Below the pieces are notes generated by a model, which saw only the letters and a program-made list of their open reading frames with translations, was not told the DNA's origin and did not search any database. From Bacteroidales bacterium (lineage in GTDB: Bacteria; Bacteroidota; Bacteroidia; Bacteroidales; UBA12077): a DNA stretch of 64,000 nucleotides. Of this stretch, positions 35,830-43,992 are shown piece after piece. Each line of letters starts with the position of its first letter. Positions within the stretch are counted from its first letter, which is position 1. Both the position numbers and the translations under genes were made by a program. Location of the stretch: the NCBI GenBank assembly GCA_003446015.1, contig DMBU01000092.1, positions 13,167 through 77,166 on the forward strand. Reading direction: 5' to 3'.

Positions 35830-36531
35830 TTATTCCATTACATCAACGATTCTATTCTTTAGCTGAATAATCTCAGGACTTGGTAATAATCTGTCCTTAT
35901 TTTTAATCGAAAATTTTTCTTTAATAAGTACCGGAGCTTTGCTAAAAACATAAATGTCATTTCCTATAAGCAGCGCCTCATCAATGTCATGTGTTACAAA
36001 AATTACAGATCGTTTATCAGGCTGCCATAATCTGCGAAATGATTTCATTAAATTCAATTTTAATTTTAAATCAAGTGCTTTAAGGGGTTCGTCCATTAAA
36101 ATAAGATCAGAAGGATAAGAAAAAGCCCTAGCTATGGAAACTCGTTGTTTCATTCCTCCGCTTAATTTCGAAGGATAATAATTGTTGAAATCAGTTAATT
36201 CAACTAATTCTGAATATCTTAAGGCAATTTCATGTTTCTCTTTTTTTGAAATCGAATCTGGTAAAACATAAACAATATTTTCAAGTACAGTTTTCCAAGG
36301 CAAAAGTCTGGGTTCTTGAAAAATATATGAAATTGTTTTACTGTTAAAACCCAACAAATCACCTGAATCTGGTTGTAATGAACCACTAATCATATTCAAA
36401 AGAGAAGTTTTTCCACAACCTGAAGGCCCTAAAATACAAGCAATTGTATGTTCCTGAATTTCAATATTGAAATCCTGAAAGAGGTTTATATCCTGAAACG
36501 ATTTATATAGATTCTTTATAATTAACGACAT
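35830..36531 (-). CDS. ABC transporter ATPase, NitT/TauT type
   Basis: A 233-residue ATPase with Walker A GPSGCGKTS, signature LSGGMKQR and Walker B LILMDEPLKALD, followed by the switch histidine in VTHDIDEAL. The DEPLKALD variant is typical of the nitrate/sulfonate/taurine import subfamily. Its start lies 1 bp after the permease stop. Substrate is unknown. Confidence 0.92.
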   Translation of the reverse strand: MSLIIKNLYKSFQDINLFQDFNIEIQEHTIACILGPSGCGKTSLLNMISGSLQPDSGDLLGFNSKTISYIFQEPRLLPWKTVLENIVYVLPDSISKKEKHEIALRYSELVELTDFNNYYPSKLSGGMKQRVSIARAFSYPSDLILMDEPLKALDLKLKLNLMKSFRRLWQPDKRSVIFVTHDIDEALLIGNDIYVFSKAPVLIKEKFSIKNKDRLLPSPEIIQLKNRIVDVME

Positions 36532-36532
36532 A

Positions 36533-37285
36533 TTACTTCCAGATTACAATTGCTTTTTCGATTTTACGAATTATCAATTCAAATAAATAACTTATCAGAA
36601 CAGCAATAATGGTCCAGGCTATAACTTCGTTTACCAACAAATAAGTTTGTGCCGTTTGCATCAGTGTTCCTATTCCAAATTTAGGTTGACTTAACACTTC
36701 ACCAATTATAACAGCTCGCCAGCCAAACCCAAGGGCACTTGATGCTCCTGAAAAAATAAAAGGCGTAATTGCAGGAAGAAATACTTCTTTTATGATTTTA
36801 AATTTTCCCACTTGATGTACTCGCGACATTTCAATAATATCCTTATCTACACTTTTTATCCCATCAATAACATTGGTACATATAAAAGGAAACATCGTTA
36901 AAAATGCAATAAAAACAGCAACTAAATCAACTTTAAACCAAATAAGTGCTAAAAGTATTAATGAAATTATTGGAGTTGATCTAATACTAATAAGTATTGG
37001 CTTTAGAAAAGCCTCAAATAAAATATTTGTACCCGCAAGAATACCCAACGAAACACCAAGAATAAAAGAAAGTGTAAATCCAATTAAACCTCGAAAAATT
37101 GTCGCCCCAATAATTTGTATAAAGTTCTCAGAAATCAACAATTTGAGCGTTGCAAAAATCGTTGATTCAGGGGAGGGAAGAATCAGTTCAGAATTATAAA
37201 TTATAGAAGCAATCTTCCATAGACTTAATAACAGAAGTATTGATATGAATGATGTTAACCTTGTTTTTAGTATGGGATTTTTCAT
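36533..37285 (-). CDS. ABC transporter permease, NitT/TauT type
   Basis: A 250-residue inner-membrane protein with about six helices and the family EAA-like loop (SRVHQVGKFKIIKEVFLPAITP). It forms the importer with the adjacent ATPase and the lipoprotein at 37859-38812. Substrates of this subfamily include sulfonates, nitrate, and thiamine precursors; nothing in the sequence selects one. Confidence 0.9.
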   Translation of the reverse strand: MKNPILKTRLTSFISILLLLSLWKIASIIYNSELILPSPESTIFATLKLLISENFIQIIGATIFRGLIGFTLSFILGVSLGILAGTNILFEAFLKPILISIRSTPIISLILLALIWFKVDLVAVFIAFLTMFPFICTNVIDGIKSVDKDIIEMSRVHQVGKFKIIKEVFLPAITPFIFSGASSALGFGWRAVIIGEVLSQPKFGIGTLMQTAQTYLLVNEVIAWTIIAVLISYLFELIIRKIEKAIVIWK

Positions 37286-37370
37286 TCACCTCGAATATTG
37301 ATTGACTGTAAAATACAAATAATTTTGGATTTTAAAACAATGACTTAAAAGGGAAATACGAATACAGGGT

Positions 37371-37763
37371 TTATTTGGTTAAATGCTCATTAATTTTTTT
37401 AAGTAAGTAGTCTGGTCTTACAGGTTTGGAAATGTAATCATCGCAACCAAATTCAAGTGCAATAGCTTCATCATCAGATAATGCAAATGCCGTAAAAGCA
37501 ATAATAGGAATGTTTCTATTTACACTACGTATAAATTTTGTAGCTTCCAACCCACCCATTTCAGGCATTCTTATATCCATTAAAATAACACTAATGTCAG
37601 GATTTTCCTTGAAAAGTTTAACCGCTTGTTCTCCATTCTCAGCATGAAAAATTTTTATCCCGGTCTTTTTCATTGCCTTTTCAAGAATGATATAATTATG
37701 CAATTCATCATCGGCAATTAAGATGCTTTTTTTACTCCAATCATATTCTCTGGATGAATCCAT
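37371..37763 (-). CDS. single-domain response regulator inside the ABC operon
   Basis: A 130-residue receiver with acidic residues in LIADDE and phospho-acceptor D63 in LMDIRMPEMGG; the lysine is in YISKPVRP. No output domain. It lies between the genes of the substrate-binding lipoprotein and the permease on the same strand with short spacers, an unusual place for a receiver. It may be shared with the kinases of the hydrogenase cluster about 4 kb away, or regulate transport; both are guesses. Confidence 0.88.
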   Translation of the reverse strand: MDSSREYDWSKKSILIADDELHNYIILEKAMKKTGIKIFHAENGEQAVKLFKENPDISVILMDIRMPEMGGLEATKFIRSVNRNIPIIAFTAFALSDDEAIALEFGCDDYISKPVRPDYLLKKINEHLTK

Positions 37764-37858
37764 TGTTTTTGTAGTTTAATTTTTTAGGTAAAAGGTTAAT
37801 TTTTGTAAGTTGTAAAATTGATACACTAAATTTAAAAAAAAATATTTTCTATTCTTTG

Positions 37859-38812
37859 TTAATTCAGATAAAAATTATCATCAGGTATTTTCCCTCCAAT
37901 AATATCAGGATTCATTTCATAAAATATTTTTAAATATTCTGAGATATAATTTTTAATATTTTTTGCTTCAACAAAATTTAAATTAGATCTGCTTATCGAT
38001 GAATCAGCAAGCTCAACATTAGGCAAAATTTCATATTTGACAATTAATTCAGCTGCTTCAGCGTGATTCTCGTTCACCCAGTTTGTCGAAAATTTATAAC
38101 TCGATAATATTTCTTGAAGCTTTACAGGATTTTGCTTTGCAAAATCACTTTTTACAAGCAGCGCCGTTTGTGCAATGGCTTGAGTATTTATTTTCTGCCA
38201 CTCAATGTTTAAATCAAAAATTGGATGTACTGCACGATCTTTCTGTATTACCATACTTACAAGAGGTTCTGAAATCACACCCAATTGAGCTTTTCCTGCA
38301 GCAACGGCATTGGCAAGATCAATATGCGATGGAAATGAATAATCTAAAATAACTTCGTTTTCAGGATCAATACCATTTTGAATTAATAAATATTTAAATA
38401 ATACATCGGGGGTCATTCCTTTTGCCATTAAATGGATTCGTTTTCCTTTTAAATCATTCCAGCTTTTTATAGTAGTATCATTTCCGAATAAATATAATGT
38501 ACCCCATACTGGAATAGCAGCCAGCTGATAAGGAATGCCTTTGTTATAAAGTATTGCTCCCATGGTAGTGGGTAGGATAGCAAAATCGGCTTCTCGTTCT
38601 AACATTAATTTTCGAACCTGAATAGGCTCATTATAAATTGTTACCTCAATATCGGCATCTTCTATTTGCTTTAAACTATCAATCATTTTAACCATTCCCA
38701 TTGCTGATGGTCCTTTCAAGGTAGCAATTCTGATTTTGTTCTTATCGACTGGTTGATTACAACTACTTAGAACAAATAATACAAGTATAATTAAAAGACA
38801 GTTCCTATTCAT
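37859..38812 (-). CDS. ABC transporter substrate-binding lipoprotein, NMT1/SsuA-like
   Basis: A 317-residue protein with a lipoprotein signal (ILVLFVLSSC, cysteine near residue 18) and the NitT/TauT-type binding fold: RIATLKGPSAMGMVKMIDSL near the start and FAILPTTMGAILYNKG, then WNDLKGKRIHLMAKG. The ATG at 38812 gives a normal lipoprotein signal; a TTG seven codons upstream is less likely. First gene of the minus-strand ABC operon. It starts about 90 bp from the divergent Rex-like promoter of the maturation operon. Substrate unknown. Confidence 0.9.
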   Translation of the reverse strand: MNRNCLLIILVLFVLSSCNQPVDKNKIRIATLKGPSAMGMVKMIDSLKQIEDADIEVTIYNEPIQVRKLMLEREADFAILPTTMGAILYNKGIPYQLAAIPVWGTLYLFGNDTTIKSWNDLKGKRIHLMAKGMTPDVLFKYLLIQNGIDPENEVILDYSFPSHIDLANAVAAGKAQLGVISEPLVSMVIQKDRAVHPIFDLNIEWQKINTQAIAQTALLVKSDFAKQNPVKLQEILSSYKFSTNWVNENHAEAAELIVKYEILPNVELADSSISRSNLNFVEAKNIKNYISEYLKIFYEMNPDIIGGKIPDDNFYLN

Positions 38813-38900
38813 AAAAGAATATTTTGTTGACAAATCTAGTTAAATTTTGTGCTATATACCAGTGTTCATCATAATACAACCAGATACCTGATAAATGTCA

Positions 38901-38932
38901 TTTGTAGTATGAACAATCTTAACGTATCTTTG
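38901..38932 (+). promoter_or_regulatory. promoter of the hydrogenase maturation operon
   Basis: TTTG at 38901-38904 and TATCTTTG at 38925-38932 are 20 bp apart, close to the Bacteroidota -33/-7 arrangement. The -7 box has the same sequence as in hydrogenase operon 1. Confidence 0.7.
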
Positions 38933-38946
38933 TTAACGAAATAACA
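38931..38946 (+). promoter_or_regulatory. single Rex-like operator at the maturation promoter
   Basis: TGTTAACGAAATAACA overlaps the end of the -7 box and the transcription start. Its half sites (TGTTA and TAACA) match those at 6.1 and 26.3 kb. Only one copy is present here. Confidence 0.7.
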
Positions 38947-39027
38947 GTAAAAACTATTTACTCTTTCTGAGAAACGGATTGTTTCTGTTTCAAGGTTAAA
39001 GAATAAATCTAATCCGGAGGAAATCTG

Positions 39028-39288
39028 ATGGAAAAGAGAATTGGAACCGCACTTATTTTAATTGAAAGCAAAGAAGCCGTTCAGTACATGAACGAAATAG
39101 CTTTTAAACATTCCAGTATTATTATTGGTCGACAAGGTTTACCGCGAAGCAACGGCCAAAACATTATTTCTCTTGTTCTTGAAGGTACAACAGATGAGAT
39201 AGGTTCTTTAACCGGTCAGCTTGGACGCTTAAAAGGTATCCAGGTTAAATCTGTATTATTAAAGAACAAGAATGATGAGAACGATTAA
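39028..39288 (+). CDS. TM1266-like small regulator of the [FeFe]-hydrogenase system
   Basis: An 86-residue ACT/NikR-C-like protein. Segments SIIIGRQGLPRSNGQNIISL and GTTDEIGSLTGQLGRLKGI match the family named after Thermotoga TM1266, a putative iron-only hydrogenase regulator found next to H-cluster maturation genes. It has a GGAGG site at about 39016-39020. It overlaps the TonB receptor start by 17 bp. No DNA-binding domain is visible, so its mode of action is unknown. Confidence 0.85.
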   Translation: MEKRIGTALILIESKEAVQYMNEIAFKHSSIIIGRQGLPRSNGQNIISLVLEGTTDEIGSLTGQLGRLKGIQVKSVLLKNKNDEND

Positions 39289-41665
39289 ACTTTTATTTTT
39301 TCTTTTTATCTCCATAAATTCATTCTCGCAAGATTATAATTTAAAAGGAATTGTCATGGATTCTAAAACCAAAGAGAAATTGGGGGGTGTTCATATTCAA
39401 TTCCTTTCTACCGATCAAAATATTAGTTATAGCTCAATTTCTAATGCAAACGGAGATTTTTCAATTAAAGAATTTAAAAAAGGAGAATATAAAATTCAGA
39501 CCTCATATATAGCTTACAAAAATTATGATACTACTCAACTAATTGATTCAGAAGTTAATTTGGAGATTCTTATAGAACAACAAATCATAAATATTGGAGA
39601 AGTTATTGTTTCCAGTTTAAGAACTAATCAAAAGATAAGAGAAGTTTCTCTGCCTCTTGAACTGGTCGATGAGCGCCAAATAGAATTGGCATCGTCATTC
39701 ACAGCATCTGATGTTTTGCAGCAAGAGCCGGGAGTGGCTATGGCGCGCGATGGAGTTTGGGCAACCGGGATAAATATTCGAGGATTAAATCAGCAACGCA
39801 TTGTAATGCTGGTTGATGGAAACAGAATTGAAACAGCTACCGATTTAATGGCTTCCATGTCGTTTTTTGATGTGGATGATATTGAACGAATTGAAGTGAT
39901 AAAAGGTGCTTCTTCGTCATTGTATGGTACAGGAGCAATGGGAGGAATAGTAAACGTAATTACAAAAGATGCCTATTTTAATTCATCCAGCTATTTTAAT
40001 GGTAGTTTCAATACCGGATATAATTCTGTTAACGAAATGTTTACTCGGAAACTAACTTTTAAATCGGGATCAAAAAGGTGGTATGCAAGCATTAGTGGTT
40101 CAATGCGCGATGCAGAAAATGTAAATACACCGGAAGGAATTATTCCGAATAGTCAGTTTGAAGATCAAAGCATATCTGCAAGTTTTGGATTAAAAGTAAA
40201 AAAGAATCATACGTTTAAATTAAAATATCAATATTTTGATGCCGATAATGTTGGGATTCCTGGTGGAGCTGCATTACCCGGTCCATCAACAGCATCCTAT
40301 AAAGATGCTAAGCGCCAAATGGTTTATGCAAATTACGAAATTAAAGATATTTCGGAATCGTTTAAACGGTTAAATTTTAGATATTTTCATCAATACATAG
40401 TTCGTGATGTTGATTTAATTCCTAATATATCAACTCCTACAGCGACATCAATAACAACTCCTCTAAGGTTTACCCCAAGTGGAGATCATACAACCGATGG
40501 AGCTCAAATACAATCCGATTGGAGCTTTAGCGAGAATAATAATTTTATTGTAGGAATAGATGTTTGGAGAAGAAAACTGGAAACCAGTCGCGAAAAGTTT
40601 ATTCGTGTTGATATGATTGATTCTCTTGGAAATGTTACTGCAACAAATAATATAGTTCGTGGTGAAACTCCAATCCCAAAGTCATGTTTTGGAAGTGCTG
40701 GTTTGTATTTACAAAACGAACAGAAGTTTTTAAATGATGATTTAAAACTAATAATTGGTGGACGTTTAGATGGAATTCGAATTGCCAACGAACAAGCTTT
40801 TGATTACGACTACTTAATTGTGAATGGTACAAGAAATGATTCGCCTCCTAATCAGCGAATTACTTTTGAAGAGAACGAAGAATATAAATTATCGTGGAGT
40901 GCAAATTTAGGCATTTTGTATGCACTTACCGACGAATTAGATTTAAGTTTAAATGCAGGGCGATCATTTCGTGCACCATCTTTGGAGGAAAGTTTTAAAT
41001 ATATTGATTTAGGTAGTAAAGTTAGTTTGGGCGATCCAAATCTTGATCCTGAAAAGGGATATTCTTTAGATATTGGAATGCGCATCTGGAAACCAAAGTT
41101 TCAGTTCAAAGTGAATGGTTTTGTAAACTGGCTTTCTGATATGATTGTAGAAGAATCGGGGAAATTTATTTACTCATATACTACAGGTGTTGTTGACACA
41201 ATTCCTGCATTAATAAATGCAAATGTTGATGAAGCAAGATTGTACGGAGTTGATCTCAGTTTTCAATATAATATCTACAAAAACTTTGTTTTGCATGGTG
41301 CAGGATCGTATGTAAGAGGCGAAAATCTTAAGAATGATACCAATTTACCACTTATTACTCCGGCAAATGGGCGAATAGGAATAAGATATCATTTACCAAA
41401 ATATTTTGGAATTGACTTTATTGCTATTGGCTTTGCCGATCAAGATAAAATAGCTGTTGGAGAATCGGAAACAAAAGGTTTTGCACGTTTTGATTTCAGA
41501 GTAAATTCATCGGTAATTAAAATTGATTTTGCAAAGGTTCAGTTTTTTGGAGGAATAGAAAATATTGGAGATCGTGCTTATACAAATCATTTGGCAACAA
41601 ATAGGGGAGAAATAAGCATCGAGCCCGGAAGAAATTTTTACATTAAACTGAAAGTTTTGTTTTAA
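39272..41665 (+). CDS. TonB-dependent outer-membrane receptor in the maturation operon
   Basis: A 797-residue receptor with a signal peptide (about 1-18), a carboxypeptidase-regulatory-like domain (LKGIVMDSKTKEKLGGVHI onward), a plug domain (VLVDGNRIE-like segment as MLVDGNRIETATDL, then GASSSLYGTGAMGGIVNVIT) and a barrel ending in KLKVLF. Its start overlaps the TM1266-like gene, so co-expression with hydrogenase maturation is very likely. Such receptors import metal chelates, corrinoids and other nutrients; iron or another factor needed for H-cluster assembly is an attractive but untested substrate. Confidence 0.92.
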   Translation: MMRTIKLLFFLFISINSFSQDYNLKGIVMDSKTKEKLGGVHIQFLSTDQNISYSSISNANGDFSIKEFKKGEYKIQTSYIAYKNYDTTQLIDSEVNLEILIEQQIINIGEVIVSSLRTNQKIREVSLPLELVDERQIELASSFTASDVLQQEPGVAMARDGVWATGINIRGLNQQRIVMLVDGNRIETATDLMASMSFFDVDDIERIEVIKGASSSLYGTGAMGGIVNVITKDAYFNSSSYFNGSFNTGYNSVNEMFTRKLTFKSGSKRWYASISGSMRDAENVNTPEGIIPNSQFEDQSISASFGLKVKKNHTFKLKYQYFDADNVGIPGGAALPGPSTASYKDAKRQMVYANYEIKDISESFKRLNFRYFHQYIVRDVDLIPNISTPTATSITTPLRFTPSGDHTTDGAQIQSDWSFSENNNFIVGIDVWRRKLETSREKFIRVDMIDSLGNVTATNNIVRGETPIPKSCFGSAGLYLQNEQKFLNDDLKLIIGGRLDGIRIANEQAFDYDYLIVNGTRNDSPPNQRITFEENEEYKLSWSANLGILYALTDELDLSLNAGRSFRAPSLEESFKYIDLGSKVSLGDPNLDPEKGYSLDIGMRIWKPKFQFKVNGFVNWLSDMIVEESGKFIYSYTTGVVDTIPALINANVDEARLYGVDLSFQYNIYKNFVLHGAGSYVRGENLKNDTNLPLITPANGRIGIRYHLPKYFGIDFIAIGFADQDKIAVGESETKGFARFDFRVNSSVIKIDFAKVQFFGGIENIGDRAYTNHLATNRGEISIEPGRNFYIKLKVLF

Positions 41666-41734
41666 TAAACTAAAATTTGAAACTGAAACAAATAATGAAA
41701 ATTTGAAATTTACATATATTAAGTTATAAAAAAA

Positions 41735-41761
41735 CTTCGCGTCTTAGCGGCTTTGCGAGAG
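41735..41761. repeat. repeat-like GC-richer spacer before hydG
   Basis: The spacer contains CTTCGCGTCTTAGCGGCTTT followed by GCGAGAG, resembling the recurrent CTTTGCGTCTTAGCG-type sequence in Bacteroidota spacers. It is not a coding part. Confidence 0.4.
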
Positions 41762-41793
41762 TTTTTAATTAAAATGATTAATAAAAAAGCAAT

Positions 41794-43221
41794 ATGAAAT
41801 TTTATCCTGAGCAATACAAAATTAAGGATCAGCGTATGAAACCATTTATTGATCCTGAAGAAATTTGGGAATATATCAATAATACAAAATCCACAAAAGA
41901 AAGAGTTCGTGAGGTTATTGCAAAATCTCTAAATAAAGAAAGGTTAAATCTGGAAGAAACAGCTGTTTTAATTAATGCTACAGATCCTGAGTTAATTGAA
42001 GAAATAAAACAAGGAGCGAAAACATTAAAAGAAAAGGTTTACGGAAATAGAATTGTTCTTTTTGCACCATTGTACGTTGGAAATAAATGTACAAATAATT
42101 GCAAATACTGTGGTTTCAGAGCAACGAATAAAGATGCCGTTCGCCAGACACTTTCTAACGACGATTTAATTAAAGAAGTTGAGGCTCTTGAAGATAATGG
42201 ACAAAAACGATTAATCCTTGTGTATGGTGAACATAAGCACTACTCCCCGGAATTTATCGCAGAAAATGTAAAAACTGTTTATGGGGTAAAAAAAGGAAAC
42301 GGAGAAATTCGTCGTGTAAATATAAACGCAGCTCCTTTGGATATTGATGGTTTTAGAATTGTAAAAGAAGCAGGGATTGGAACGTATCAGGTCTTTCAGG
42401 AAACGTATCATCCCGAAGAATATAAGAAATATCACTTAGGGGGTAAAAAAATGGATTTCGACTGGAGATTAACCTCACTGGATCGGGCTCAGGAAGCAGG
42501 TTTAGATGATGTGGGAATTGGTGCTTTATTCGGATTATACGATTGGAGATATGAAGTATTGGCTATGGTTCGACATACGAATCACTTTGAAGCATGTTAC
42601 AATGTTGGTCCGCATACCCTGTCATTCCCAAGAATTCAGGATGCATCAACTATTGATGTAGATCCAAAATATATGGTTAACGACGAAGAGTTTGTTCGAC
42701 TAATTGCTATTTTAAGATTAGCAGTACCCTATACCGGAATGATTTTAACTGCGCGCGAATCGGAACAAGTACGTCGTGAAGTGATGGCTTTTGGAGTTTC
42801 TCAGATTGATGGAGGAACAAAGTTAGAGCTGGGATCATATCACGAAAGTCAAAATGAAGAACAAAATTTAAATCGTGAACAATTTGCCATTAATGATAAC
42901 CGATCTTTAGCAGAAATTATTGACGAATTGATTGAAAATGAATATTTACCATCGTTCTGTACTGCATGTTACAGATTAGGTAGAACCGGTGAGCATTTCA
43001 TGGAATTTTCGGTTCCCGGATTTATTAAACGTTTTTGCACACCAAATGCAATTCTAACCTTAGCAGAGTATATTGAAGATTATGCAACTCCGGAAACTGC
43101 AGAAAAAGCCTGGAAAATTATTGATAAAGAAATTAAAGGATTAGATAATGATAAAGTAGTTGGCCAGCTTAAAGAAAGAATTGAGAAAATCAAAAATGGT
43201 GAAAGAGATATGTATTTTTAA
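41794..43221 (+). CDS. hydG: [FeFe] hydrogenase H-cluster maturase HydG (tyrosine lyase)
   Basis: Radical SAM enzyme that cleaves tyrosine to give CO and CN- ligands of the H-cluster. The 475-residue protein has the radical SAM cluster motif CTNNCKYC (C99, C103, C106) and a C-terminal second-cluster motif C-x2-C-x22-C (C389, C392, C415, starting CTACYRLGRTGEHF), which is characteristic of HydG as opposed to ThiH. Both clusters are intact. HydE and HydF are not in this window. Confidence 0.96.
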   Translation: MKFYPEQYKIKDQRMKPFIDPEEIWEYINNTKSTKERVREVIAKSLNKERLNLEETAVLINATDPELIEEIKQGAKTLKEKVYGNRIVLFAPLYVGNKCTNNCKYCGFRATNKDAVRQTLSNDDLIKEVEALEDNGQKRLILVYGEHKHYSPEFIAENVKTVYGVKKGNGEIRRVNINAAPLDIDGFRIVKEAGIGTYQVFQETYHPEEYKKYHLGGKKMDFDWRLTSLDRAQEAGLDDVGIGALFGLYDWRYEVLAMVRHTNHFEACYNVGPHTLSFPRIQDASTIDVDPKYMVNDEEFVRLIAILRLAVPYTGMILTARESEQVRREVMAFGVSQIDGGTKLELGSYHESQNEEQNLNREQFAINDNRSLAEIIDELIENEYLPSFCTACYRLGRTGEHFMEFSVPGFIKRFCTPNAILTLAEYIEDYATPETAEKAWKIIDKEIKGLDNDKVVGQLKERIEKIKNGERDMYF

Positions 43222-43299
43222 ATAGTTTTTAGCTTTTTGCCATTTGCTGTTAGATTTTTTTATCTTTAAAAATAGAATGGAAATTTAGAATTTAAATTC

Positions 43300-43563
43300 A
43301 TGAAAGAAAAACGAATAATAGGTATAAATGTTCTCGATCGAATAAAAGAAGCAGGAAGAACACAAAAAATATTAAGCAAATACGCTACTTCTATAAAAAC
43401 GCGTTTGGGTTTTCACGAATTATCCGAAGATGTTTGTAGCAGAAATGGATTTATAATTTTGGAATTAACAGGAAAAAATTCTGATTGGGATAGTCTTGAA
43501 AATGAACTGAATGAGATAGGAGGAATCAATGTTCAGAAAATGTCTTTTGACTTGCACAAATAA
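43300..43563 (+). CDS. small ACT-like protein, maturation operon
   Basis: An 87-residue protein related to the next gene: both have the pattern (I/V)LxxR.KEAG, IKTRLG(F/L)HE(L/V)S(E/D)DVC and a C-terminal beta strand QKM. The fold is probably ACT/NikR-C-like, as in TM1266. The conserved cysteine in EDVCS could bind a metal. Located 78 bp after hydG and 31 bp before its paralogue; function unknown. Confidence 0.75.
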   Translation: MKEKRIIGINVLDRIKEAGRTQKILSKYATSIKTRLGFHELSEDVCSRNGFIILELTGKNSDWDSLENELNEIGGINVQKMSFDLHK

Positions 43564-43594
43564 TTTTTGTAACTTGATAAACTGAAATTTAATA

Positions 43595-43855
43595 ATGTCG
43601 AAAGAAACCAGAATATTAGGTATATTAATTACCGATAGACAAAAGGAAGCAGGCAAAGTACAAAATGTACTTACTAAATATGGTTGCTCAATTAAAACCC
43701 GTTTGGGTTTGCATGAAGTATCAGATGATGTTTGCAGTGCAAGCGGTCTTCTTTTACTTGAACTAACCGGGAGCATATCCGAAATGGATAAACTCGAGAA
43801 AGAATTGGTTGCCATCGAAGGCACCCAAACACAAAAGATGATTTTTGTGGATTAA
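43595..43855 (+). CDS. small ACT-like protein, paralogue of the preceding gene
   Basis: An 86-residue protein sharing about half of its residues with its upstream neighbour, including IKTRLGLHEVSDDVCSASG. It is probably a tandem duplicate in the ACT/TM1266-like class. Last gene of the maturation operon; a terminator follows at 43876. Role unknown. Confidence 0.75.
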   Translation: MSKETRILGILITDRQKEAGKVQNVLTKYGCSIKTRLGLHEVSDDVCSASGLLLLELTGSISEMDKLEKELVAIEGTQTQKMIFVD

Positions 43856-43875
43856 ATTTTAGGGTATTGAATGGG

Positions 43876-43909
43876 AAAAGCGCGGATAAATTTTATTCGC
43901 GCTTTTTTT
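43876..43909 (+). terminator. terminator of the maturation operon
   Basis: AAAAGCGCG at 43876-43884 and CGCGCTTTT at about 43898-43906 form a stem, extended by ATAAA/TTTAT, followed by a long T run. Confidence 0.85.
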
Positions 43910-43992
43910 TTCTTTAATTTAACATATAAATTTAACACAGCGCATCAATATAACTTTTGGATCGTCTGTTTAATGTCAATAAAAATATAATT

